Below are positions 5,762 through 13,186 of a stretch of 13,251 nucleotides of DNA, piece by piece (position 1 is the stretch's first letter; each line of letters begins with the position of its first letter). Below the pieces are notes generated by a model that was given only the letters and a program-made list of their open reading frames with translations, was not told where the DNA came from and searched no databases. Origin of the DNA: Paratissierella sp033809995 (GTDB lineage: Bacteria; Bacillota; Clostridia; Tissierellales; Tissierellaceae); assembly GCA_033809995.1 (NCBI GenBank), contig JAPXKQ010000061.1, positions 1-13,251 of the forward strand. The letters are read 5' to 3'. A program made the translations under genes and the position numbers.

Positions 5762-7366
5762 GTGTCCACGAAATTCATCTTCGTTACAGGAGGTGTAGTG
5801 TCATCTCTAGGTAAAGGAATTACAGCAGCAAGTTTAGGACAGCTACTAAAAGCACGAGGTTTAAAAGTAACAATACAAAAATTTGATCCATATATTAATG
5901 TAGATCCAGGTGCCATGAGTCCTTATCAACATGGCGAGGTATTTGTTACAGATGACGGTGCCGAAACAGATTTGGATTTAGGTCATTATGAAAGATTTAT
6001 AGATGTAAATCTTACTAAGAACAATAGTGTAACTACTGGAAAGATTTATTGGTCAGTACTTAATAAGGAGAGAGCAGGGGAATACAAAGGAAGAACAGTA
6101 CAGGTAATCCCACATATTACCAACGAAATCAAGGAAAGAATAATTAGAGCTTCAAAGGAAAGAGAATTGGATGTAGTTATAACTGAAATTGGTGGAACAG
6201 TTGGTGATATTGAGTCCTTACCATTTTTAGAGGCTATAAGACAAATAAAATATGATGTAGGAAAGGAAAATGTAATGTATATTCATGTTACATTGGTTCC
6301 ATATCTATCAAAAGCTGGGGAATTAAAGACCAAACCTACACAACATAGTGTTAAGGAATTGAGGAGTTTAGGTATTCAACCTGACGTTTTAATTTGTAGA
6401 ACTGAGGTACCATTATCTCAAGATTTAAAGGAAAAAATTGCTCTTTTCTGTGACTTGGATTCAGATGAAGTTATAGAGAACTTAGATGCTCCTAATATTT
6501 ATGAAATACCATTAATGATTGAAGAGCAAGGATTACCCGATTTAGTTATCAAACATCTAGGATTAAAATGTAATGAGTTAGACCTAACAGAATGGAATGC
6601 TATAGTTGAAAGGGTTAAAAATCCAAAGGGAAAGGTAAAAATTGCACTTGTAGGAAAATATGTTGAGCTAAAGGATGCTTATATATCTGTAGCAGAATCA
6701 TTAGGGCATGGGGCTATAGCCAACAATGTAGAAGTAGAAATCAAATGGATTCAATCTGAAGATGTAAAAGAAGAAAACTGCGAAGAATTATTCAAAGATA
6801 TTGATGGTATATTGGTACCTGGTGGTTTTGGTGATAGGGGTGTAGAAGGCAAGATTCAAGCTATAAAATATGCTAGAGAAAACAAGGTGCCATTCCTTGG
6901 AATAGCATTTGGTATGCAATTGGCTGTAGTGGATTTTGCAAGAAATGTACTTGGCATGGAAGGGGCAAATAGCACTGAGGTCAATCCAAATACAAAGTAT
7001 CCTGTAATAGATGTATTACCGGAGCAAAAGGATTTAGTTAAACCAAACGGCATGAGATTGGGACTTTATCCATGTAAGATTACACCAAATTCAAAAGCAA
7101 TGGATATATACAATGATGAGATAATTTATGAAAGACATAGACATAGATATGAACTTAACAATGAATTCAGGGATAGATTTATTGAAAATGGCATGGTAAT
7201 TTCTGGATTATCCCCTGACGAAAAATTAGTTGAAATAATTGAATTAAAGGATCATCCATGGTTTATTGGAGTGCATTTCCACCCAGAATATAAGTCAAGA
7301 CCAACAAGATGTCATCCATTGTTTAGAGAATTTATAAAGGCAGCGATAGAAACAAATAACAAATAA
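5762..7366 (+). CDS. pyrG: CTP synthase with Cys-to-Ala change in the glutaminase active site
   Basis: This 534-residue protein has normal length and domain order. The N-terminal synthetase domain starts STKFIFVTGGVVSSLGKG (P-loop) with QKFDPYINVDPG and YQHGEVFVTDDGAETDLDLG. The C-terminal class I glutamine amidotransferase domain begins near residue 290 and retains VPGGFGDRGVEG, NSTEVNP, RHRHRYE and the catalytic FHPE (H507, E509). The enzyme converts UTP, ATP and glutamine to CTP in the cytosol. The nucleophile motif, normally GICLGMQ, reads GIAFGMQ: residue 382 is Ala (codon GCA at 6905-6907), so glutamine hydrolysis by the usual thioester route should be impossible and free ammonia would be needed. 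The start is GTG with AGGAGGG at 5748-5754. The last four codons (TNNK) and the stop lie within a heptamer repeat array. Confidence 0.97.
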   Translation: MSTKFIFVTGGVVSSLGKGITAASLGQLLKARGLKVTIQKFDPYINVDPGAMSPYQHGEVFVTDDGAETDLDLGHYERFIDVNLTKNNSVTTGKIYWSVLNKERAGEYKGRTVQVIPHITNEIKERIIRASKERELDVVITEIGGTVGDIESLPFLEAIRQIKYDVGKENVMYIHVTLVPYLSKAGELKTKPTQHSVKELRSLGIQPDVLICRTEVPLSQDLKEKIALFCDLDSDEVIENLDAPNIYEIPLMIEEQGLPDLVIKHLGLKCNELDLTEWNAIVERVKNPKGKVKIALVGKYVELKDAYISVAESLGHGAIANNVEVEIKWIQSEDVKEENCEELFKDIDGILVPGGFGDRGVEGKIQAIKYARENKVPFLGIAFGMQLAVVDFARNVLGMEGANSTEVNPNTKYPVIDVLPEQKDLVKPNGMRLGLYPCKITPNSKAMDIYNDEIIYERHRHRYELNNEFRDRFIENGMVISGLSPDEKLVEIIELKDHPWFIGVHFHPEYKSRPTRCHPLFREFIKAAIETNNK

Positions 7367-7525
7367 CAAATAACAAATAACAAATAACAAATAACAAATA
7401 ACAATTAACAAATAACAAATAACAAATAACAATTAACAAATAACAAATAACAAATAACAATTAACAATTAACAATTAACAGGTAAGAGGTAATAGGTAGT
7501 AGGTAGTGAATAGTGAATAGTGAAG
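7351..7525 (+). repeat. Heptamer minisatellite beginning inside the pyrG 3' end
   Basis: Eighteen uninterrupted 7-bp units occupy 7351-7476, all AACAAAT or AACAATT. Seven more decayed units (AACAGGT, AAGAGGT, AATAGGT, AGTAGGT, AGTGAAT twice, AGTGAAG) run to 7525 in the same phase. The T variant falls at units 8, 12 and 16, giving a 28-bp higher-order period, and then at 17 and 18. The pyrG stop codon is formed across units 2 and 3. Confidence 0.95.
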
Positions 7526-7536
7526 AACAGAAAGGA

Positions 7537-7829
7537 AATTGACAATTGACAGTGGACAGTTGACAATGAGGAGATCCCTCCATTGCAGTCGGGATGATAC
7601 CTACTGTATCTGTCATTCTGAAGATGCCCTAACTCAATTTACGCAGTAAATTGTTGGTGGGTCATTCGCAATGAATTCCAAATTTGTGCGACCTAAGGAG
7701 CAAACAAATTTGTGAATGAAACTGTGGACGGACAGTATAAACCTAACTATCGAAGAATCTCTTCTTTTAGACCCACAAGAGTGACCATAAAAATCAATTG
7801 TGCATTGTGAATTGTGAACTGTGAATTGA
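7537..7829. repeat. MITE-like structured intergenic element flanked by inverted heptamer arrays
   Basis: The left flank (7537-7564) is four units of AATTGAC type. The right flank (7795-7829) is five units of GAATTGT type, whose complement reads TTCACAR, so the flanks are arrays of related heptamers in opposite orientation. Between them, 7571-7600 (GAGATCCCTCC ... GTCGGGATGATAC) and the pair GTCATTCTGA (7612-7621) with CGAAGAATCTC (7751-7761) resemble a widely dispersed bacterial intergenic palindrome family. The 129 bases separating that pair form further hairpins. I see no open reading frame of note, no RNA gene and no transposase in 7367-7910, so this is non-coding repeat DNA, probably non-autonomous and mobile in origin. 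Confidence 0.75.
7635..7717. repeat. Double hairpin core within the intergenic element
   Basis: CAATTTAC (7635-7642) pairs perfectly with GTAAATTG (7646-7653) around a GCA loop. A second imperfect stem joins ATTCCAAATTTG (7675-7686) to CAAATTTGTGAAT (7705-7717) with one extra base. CAAATTTGTG is also a 10-bp direct repeat (7679-7688 and 7705-7714). The segment splits an outer repeat and looks like a second element nested in it. Confidence 0.6.
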
Positions 7830-7878
7830 TTTGTAATACAATTGTAAACATAAAAGTAAAGAACATTATGAGAAAAGG

Positions 7879-7887
7879 TGGTATAAT
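7879..7887 (+). promoter_or_regulatory. Extended -10 promoter of the 633-residue SLH gene
   Basis: TGGTATAAT contains a perfect -10 hexamer (TATAAT, 7882-7887) with the TGn extension. The -35 region near 7859-7864 is poor, as expected for extended -10 promoters. Transcription should start near 7894, very close to the G-rich ribosome-binding site AAAGGGGGG (7894-7902), so the leader is very short. Confidence 0.6.
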
Positions 7888-7910
7888 AGGTAAAAAGGGG
7901 GGCGTATGTT

Positions 7911-9812
7911 ATGAATTTGATAAAGAAGTTTAAGAAAGTTTTATCATTAGTGTTATTGATAGCAATATTGATTCCAGCTATGCCAAGCTATGCAGCCACA
8001 TTTAAAGATGTTCCAAGTAATCATTGGGCATATGAATATATTGAAAAAATGAGCAGAATAGGTTATATCAAAGGAGATCCTGGTGGAACCTTTAGACCAG
8101 GTGATAATCTTACTTATCTAGAGGTTTTAAGCTTTGTTTCAAGAATTATTAAGGTTTCAGAAGCTGAAAAACAAAGTGCGATTCAAAAGTACAAGACTAT
8201 TACGACTTTATATGATGTTCCAGCATGGGCACAAGAAGCAGTAAGTATTTGTTTAGATAAAGGTGTAATATCAGAGGATGAGCTGAAGTATGCTTCCTCA
8301 ATGAATGCTATAAAAACGGGCACTAAAGTTAGGGTAAGTAGAATAAATACAAGTGTATATTTGGCAAAAGCAATGGGCTTGGATAAAATTACTGTAACAT
8401 CACAAATTGGACAACTCTATAAGGATTTAAAACCTGAGCATGATAAATATAAGCCACTTCTATTTTTATTAATAGACGCTAAAGTATTAAGTCCAGAGGG
8501 CATGGGTAATTACGAATTTAAACCAAACGACCCTGTAAAGAGAGAACAAATGGCAAAGATGCTGTCAACAGCTTATGATTATCTTCAAGAGAAACCTCAA
8601 ACTCCAGACCCAACGAAAGAAACTGAAACATATAAAGGTACTGTATATAAGATAATGAATTATGGTAACAATTCTTACTTTGTTACCGTGAGAGATAGAA
8701 ACAGCAAGGATACTGCCTTTTTAGTAGATACTAAAACTAATATAACACTTGATGGTAAAGCAGCATCATTTACTAGTATATATGAAGGACAAGATATAGA
8801 GGTAACGGCACTAAAGGGTGGCAATACGGCTTTAACTATCAAAGTTTCATCTGTGGAGGAAAAATTGACTGGATATATTAAGTCAATATATTCAGCTACC
8901 AATAGAATAGTAATAGAATACGAGGACAGCAAAGCTACTAAGACTGCAGAATTATCTGTAGATAAAGATGCAGATATAGTATTAAATGGTAAGGACGCAA
9001 GCTTACTGGATTTAAAGGTTAAGGACAAAGTAACAGTTATGTCGAAAAACAATATCATTTCTGAAATTGAAGCGACTTCAGTTACAAGAGAATTTGAAGG
9101 TGTTATTACAGAAATAGTTAAAGACAATAAGTCAAAAGATGAAAAATATTTCTTAACTATAGAAGATTCTAAAGGGTACGAATATGAATTTGAAGTGGAC
9201 AAGGATGCTAAGATTTATAGAAATGGTAAAAGGGCTCGTATAGAGGATTTAAGGGTACAAGATGAAGTAGAACTTGAATTAGAATATGATATAATAATTG
9301 ACATTGATGCAGAAGTTGTAGAAAAAGATATAAGCGGTCAAATAATAAAAATTATAGATGAATTAAACCAAAGAACTAAAATAACTATTTTAAATCGTAA
9401 AACAAATAAAGAGGAAACATATACATTAGCTAAGGATGCAAGGATTACTATTGACAAGTCTAAGAGCACGAGCATTGATTTAAGAATAGGCTTCTATGTA
9501 GAAGCGACAATCGGCAGTGATGAAATAATAGAAATAAATGCAAATTCCATAGCCAGTCAATCTTTAGTAAGAGGTAAAATTAAATATCTAAGTACGAAAA
9601 AAGGTGAAATGGATTTAGAAGTATATAATTCTGATATATCAAGCCTATATTATGGGGATACTATTTATATCCAGGCATCAAAGGATGTTGAAGTTAGATA
9701 TGGTAAGTCCACTTACTATGATCTTACTTATCTGGAAAAAGGCGATATAGTAGATATTTATGGCTATTATGATGGATATACATTTATAGCTAGTGAAATC
9801 AATATTAGATAG
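7911..9812 (+). CDS. SLH-anchored surface protein with five beta-rich repeats
   Basis: This is a 633-residue secreted protein. A signal peptide covers residues 1-28 (cleavage after MPSYA). SLH modules follow at about 30-80 (FKDVPSNHWAYEYIEKMSRI, GYIKGDPGGTFRPGDNLTYL), 99-156 (more divergent) and 169-225 (YKDLKPEHDKYKP, FKPNDPVKREQMAKML), then a Pro/Thr linker (229-240). The rest is five tandem repeats of about 75-85 residues, near 241, 318, 394, 473 and 550. Each has the plan G-x-I-x-x-I, beta strands, then D-x-x-I-x-x-(D/N)G, a short helix L-x-V-x-D-x-V and a closing strand with I-x-A. The SLH part should bind wall polymer and the repeats form an extended stalk resembling DUF5666-like beta domains. 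No catalytic motif is visible. Its Shine-Dalgarno is G-rich (7897-7902, 8 bases before ATG). Confidence 0.88.
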   Translation: MNLIKKFKKVLSLVLLIAILIPAMPSYAATFKDVPSNHWAYEYIEKMSRIGYIKGDPGGTFRPGDNLTYLEVLSFVSRIIKVSEAEKQSAIQKYKTITTLYDVPAWAQEAVSICLDKGVISEDELKYASSMNAIKTGTKVRVSRINTSVYLAKAMGLDKITVTSQIGQLYKDLKPEHDKYKPLLFLLIDAKVLSPEGMGNYEFKPNDPVKREQMAKMLSTAYDYLQEKPQTPDPTKETETYKGTVYKIMNYGNNSYFVTVRDRNSKDTAFLVDTKTNITLDGKAASFTSIYEGQDIEVTALKGGNTALTIKVSSVEEKLTGYIKSIYSATNRIVIEYEDSKATKTAELSVDKDADIVLNGKDASLLDLKVKDKVTVMSKNNIISEIEATSVTREFEGVITEIVKDNKSKDEKYFLTIEDSKGYEYEFEVDKDAKIYRNGKRARIEDLRVQDEVELELEYDIIIDIDAEVVEKDISGQIIKIIDELNQRTKITILNRKTNKEETYTLAKDARITIDKSKSTSIDLRIGFYVEATIGSDEIIEINANSIASQSLVRGKIKYLSTKKGEMDLEVYNSDISSLYYGDTIYIQASKDVEVRYGKSTYYDLTYLEKGDIVDIYGYYDGYTFIASEINIR

Positions 9813-9821
9813 TTGATAAAC

Positions 9822-9853
9822 AAAAGACCAGGGATTATTTTCCTGGTCTTTTT
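9822..9853. terminator. Bidirectional intrinsic terminator
   Basis: AAAAGACCAGG (9822-9832) pairs with CCTGGTCTTTT (9842-9852), an 11-bp stem with a 9-base loop. T-runs lie on both strands (TTTTT at 9849-9853 on plus, TTTT opposite 9822-9825 on minus). It lies between the convergent SLH gene and ABC permease gene, three bases from the permease stop, and serves both. Confidence 0.92.
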
Positions 9854-9855
9854 AT

Positions 9856-11187
9856 CTATTCTGTTCTTATAGCTTCTAAAGCTGAAAGGTTCATTGCACG
9901 TCTAGCAGGATAGTATCCTGAGATTATTCCAATCAAAGCTGAGAATATCATTGCAGCAAATATTAGCCATATTGGGATGATTGAAATTTTACTTTCTCCT
10001 CCAGTGCCAAAGAAGTTTCCAAAGCTACTGCTAAACTTATTGACAAAGAATGATAGTATATAACTTAAGCCAACACCAAATGCACCACCTAAAACACCTA
10101 TCAATGCAGATTCAAATAGAAACAATCTTTTAATGTCCTTAAGTGAAGCACCGATAACTTTCATAACTCCGATTTCCTTAGTTCTTTCGTATATACTCAT
10201 TACCATAGTATTTGTAATACCTATTGCGGCAACTAGTAACGAAATAGCACCTATTCCTCCCAATACCATTTGAATGATACCAGCAGTTTTCTTCATAGTT
10301 TCTAGTTGGTCATTTAAACTATATGCTTCATATCCCATTTCCTTTATGGAATTTTGAACTGCTTGAACATTTTTCATATCATTAACTTTTACATTTACTC
10401 GCTGATAACCTGTTTCTTTTTGTCTTCCAGGTTGCGGTTTTTGATTTTCAGCCTTTTCTTTTTCTTTTATAAGCTTTTGAACTTCATGAAGAGGCATATA
10501 AACCCCATAGTTAGTTTCCCAATTGTCCTCTGTCAATACTCCTGCTACCTTTATCTTATATTCTTTATAATTAGTTTTTTTACCTCCTTCATCTTGGGAC
10601 ATATATGTCCTACCACCACGATAAAATCCCATATCTTGATCAAGGGTTAAAACAAACCTATCTTTCATCAAATCAATCTTTGGTTCTCTCCATATTCTTG
10701 ATTTAGGATCATAGAAGTTACGGGCCATTCCACCACCAAAGACAATTGTTAATTCATCATTATCATTTAATAAACGCCCCTCTGCCGCTTCAAAACCAAA
10801 TGCTTCCATTGCATCTGGGACTATTCCTTTTATTGGTACATCAGTCATATATTTTCCTGTTTTAATTACACCATAGGTTTCCAAAGTAGGGCTTACTGCT
10901 TCTACATTTGGAAGTGTTTTAAAGGCAGTTACTGCAGCATCATCCAAATTGACTATCTTGTTTTTTGGCATAGAAGGGTCTTGCCATTTTTTATAAACAT
11001 TAATGGTAGTTAAGCTTCCCCATTGTGATATTTGATCCTCAAAGGCTTGACTAAGACCAAATCCAAGGCTAAGCATTACCACAATAGAACTAGTCCCTAT
11101 TATTACTCCCAAAACAGTAAGGAAGGTCCTTAATTTTCTTCTCCACAGATTTTTAACTCCCATTCGGACTAAATCAAGATTACTCAT
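9856..11187 (-). CDS. MacB/FtsX-family ABC transporter permease
   Basis: This 443-residue protein has the four-helix MacB-type topology. Helix 1 is near 21-43 after the cytosolic NLWRRKLRTFLTVLGVIIG motif. A large extracellular MacB-like domain spans about 45-300, and helices 2-4 lie near 303-328, 358-381 and 404-425. The FtsX signature ERTKEIGVMKVIGAS (334-348) follows helix 2 and GYYPARRAMNLSALEAIR ends the protein. Such permeases work as dimers with an ATPase and act mechanically on extracellular substrates (peptide or lipid export, envelope stress) rather than by a channel. The extracellular domain has a Lys/Glu/Gln-rich stretch at 239-258. Its ATG overlaps the upstream stop by 8 bases and an AAGGAAATGG site precedes it, so translation is coupled to the Ig-like-repeat protein. 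The ATPase is encoded upstream at the window edge. Confidence 0.93.
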   Translation of the reverse strand: MSNLDLVRMGVKNLWRRKLRTFLTVLGVIIGTSSIVVMLSLGFGLSQAFEDQISQWGSLTTINVYKKWQDPSMPKNKIVNLDDAAVTAFKTLPNVEAVSPTLETYGVIKTGKYMTDVPIKGIVPDAMEAFGFEAAEGRLLNDNDELTIVFGGGMARNFYDPKSRIWREPKIDLMKDRFVLTLDQDMGFYRGGRTYMSQDEGGKKTNYKEYKIKVAGVLTEDNWETNYGVYMPLHEVQKLIKEKEKAENQKPQPGRQKETGYQRVNVKVNDMKNVQAVQNSIKEMGYEAYSLNDQLETMKKTAGIIQMVLGGIGAISLLVAAIGITNTMVMSIYERTKEIGVMKVIGASLKDIKRLFLFESALIGVLGGAFGVGLSYILSFFVNKFSSSFGNFFGTGGESKISIIPIWLIFAAMIFSALIGIISGYYPARRAMNLSALEAIRTE

Positions 11188-13186
11188 CGATTGCCATTTC
11201 CTTAACTTTATTTTTTTTCTTTTTATATACTACAAAAGCTACAACTGCTATTATAGTAATAAATATTCCCCAAAATACTTTGGATTTCAATATCCCTTTG
11301 ATACCGCCAGCCTTAGGTTCTTCCATAGGAGGCATACCGTCTGGGAATTCTGGCATTGGTGGTGCATCCATTACATTTAGGGTAAATTCTTTTCTTACTT
11401 CCTGGGTTTGACCTGTGGAGTCTTCATAGGTAAATACTACTGCTCCTTGTAATTCACCTGGAGCATTTGGAATTACATAACCTTCAAAATATTCACTACT
11501 TCCGCTAGTGAAATTACCAACATAATATTGTCCATTTTCTACTTGAAAATCTCCTTCTAGCTTTACCATCATATTATAAAGAGTAACTTTTCCTGTATTA
11601 TAAAATTCAAGTGAAATAGGTGATGATTGACCAACATATGCTTCAGGGAATACACTCAATTCACCAGTATCTAGTTTTGAACTCTGAACAACAGGGACTC
11701 CTATCAACTCTTCTGCAGTGTACTCTCCTTGACTATCTTCATATTCAAAGTTGGCTGTCAATGTATATGTTTTAGCTTGAGCATCAGGGACTGTAAACAT
11801 TGTAATCTTTTTTTCAACTCTTCCCTTTGGAGGGATACTATCAATATAGAATGTATTTGAGCTGTCTACTGGAGTAAATACTGAACCACCTGCTGAGTTA
11901 CTATTTTGGTCGGTTTTTTCGTTAGAAGTTAAGAATATTTTTATATTCTTTACAGTTTTACTGCTATTTGTATTAAAAAAGGATAAATTCATTGTAAAGT
12001 TTTCTCCAGCTTTAACTAAGCTAGGTTCAAAATTGTATTTATCGATTATAAGTTTAGGTTTAGATTTATTTTCATCTCCTGAGGTAAAAAAGCCAACAAA
12101 TTGATTAAGAGTATATTTTTCTCCAGTTGGTATTATATCATCTTCGTACTCTATGCTTATTTCAACTGGATAATTTTTTGTTTCAGCTGTCTTTGTAGTT
12201 AAAAATTTAAATACTATATTTTCTGAAGCTTCAGGTGCTATGGAATTAATCCTTTGTTGACTTACTGATTTAGGCACTAGACCTTCCATGTTTTTACTTT
12301 CTGCTTTAATAATTATATTCTTAGCATCTGATTGTCCTAGATTCTTTAAATCAAAGGAAACTGAAACTTCTTGGTTTTGCCCTATAGTACCTGTAGGATA
12401 GACAAAATTGTCAAATATTAGGTTCGCAGCTTTATCTCTATTAGCTGAGACATTTACGAATACATCCAATGTTTCTTCCATGTCATCGTTGTACCTTAAT
12501 TTTAATTTAAGCTGATGACTGCCAGGGGTTATTTTCTTTGATGTCTTCAAATTGAATACAGCAAAATTTTTAAGACCAGCTGGTATAGATTGTATGGTTT
12601 GAACTCCCGAACCTTGAGCAAGGGAGATTCCGTCATCAGATAATCCTTCAAGGGTTAATCTTATATCTTCTGCAATAATGCCACCTGTATTTTCCAATTC
12701 AATCCCTAAATTAAAATCTTCACCGAAGCCGACTGTTTTATTTGGAAGGATATCCAATCTTGAAATATTTAGTTTAGGAGGTTTACTATCAACACGAATA
12801 TATACGGAATCTGTTGTAGAGTCTCCATAACTACTTGTTACACTTATATTGATTCTATAACTTCCTTTTTTAGCAGTAGGGTCAACTTCAACTTCAAAAT
12901 GTACCTTTTTGCTATCTTTACCGTCTATATAATTTATATCTTTAAAAGTGGAACCTACTAAAAATATTGCATCAGGATTTTCAATATCTGCTTTTACTAC
13001 AATATCATCGATGGGTTCATTACTTATATTTTCTATTTCTATTGGAACCCTAATGGTTTCACCTGATTTTGCTGTTATTGTTTTTGGGCTTGAGATAAAC
13101 AAGGAACCAGTATCCGCAAAACCCGACATGGGTACTACACCTATTATCAATAAAAATATCAATATACTACTAAAAAACCGTTTCAT
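11180..13186 (-). CDS. Membrane-anchored extracellular protein with CARDB/NEW3-like Ig repeats, ABC-linked
   Basis: This 668-residue protein has a signal peptide (1-24, ending SGFA). About five Ig-like beta-sandwich modules of the CARDB/NEW3 type follow, each with a conserved pattern such as IRVPIEIENIS, FNLGIELENTGG, VSVSFDLKNLGQ, FTMNLSFFNTNS or ISLEFYNTGK. Then come a Pro/Met-rich linker (MPEFPDGMPPMEEPK), one C-terminal helix near 637-654 and a KKKKNK cytosolic stop. The topology is therefore an extracellular rod fixed in the membrane. It lies between an ABC ATPase (stop codon directly adjacent to this ATG) and a MacB-like permease (8-bp overlap), in the position where other systems encode a periplasmic adaptor. 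It probably forms the extracellular part of the same complex; substrate unknown. GAGGGGGAAG on the minus strand (13204-13195) is its ribosome-binding site. Confidence 0.85.
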   Translation of the reverse strand: MKRFFSSILIFLLIIGVVPMSGFADTGSLFISSPKTITAKSGETIRVPIEIENISNEPIDDIVVKADIENPDAIFLVGSTFKDINYIDGKDSKKVHFEVEVDPTAKKGSYRINISVTSSYGDSTTDSVYIRVDSKPPKLNISRLDILPNKTVGFGEDFNLGIELENTGGIIAEDIRLTLEGLSDDGISLAQGSGVQTIQSIPAGLKNFAVFNLKTSKKITPGSHQLKLKLRYNDDMEETLDVFVNVSANRDKAANLIFDNFVYPTGTIGQNQEVSVSFDLKNLGQSDAKNIIIKAESKNMEGLVPKSVSQQRINSIAPEASENIVFKFLTTKTAETKNYPVEISIEYEDDIIPTGEKYTLNQFVGFFTSGDENKSKPKLIIDKYNFEPSLVKAGENFTMNLSFFNTNSSKTVKNIKIFLTSNEKTDQNSNSAGGSVFTPVDSSNTFYIDSIPPKGRVEKKITMFTVPDAQAKTYTLTANFEYEDSQGEYTAEELIGVPVVQSSKLDTGELSVFPEAYVGQSSPISLEFYNTGKVTLYNMMVKLEGDFQVENGQYYVGNFTSGSSEYFEGYVIPNAPGELQGAVVFTYEDSTGQTQEVRKEFTLNVMDAPPMPEFPDGMPPMEEPKAGGIKGILKSKVFWGIFITIIAVVAFVVYKKKKNKVKEMAIDE

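Noticed and set aside
7351..7525. Possible CRISPR array
   Set aside because: The units are 7 bp and contiguous with no unique spacers; it is a minisatellite.
7367..7910. tRNA, riboswitch or small protein gene in the spacer after pyrG
   Set aside because: No cloverleaf, no known aptamer pattern and no open frame with a ribosome-binding site was found; repeats and hairpins explain the sequence.
8675..9202. Open frame of 175 codons on the minus strand within the 633-residue SLH gene
   Set aside because: It is antisense to a well-supported repeat-containing protein, with a Ser/Leu-rich translation and no recognisable motif.
10354..10650. Phe/Tyr/Ser-rich plus-strand frame opposite the ABC permease
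   Set aside because: Its composition reflects the complement of A-rich codons; no start signal or domain is visible.
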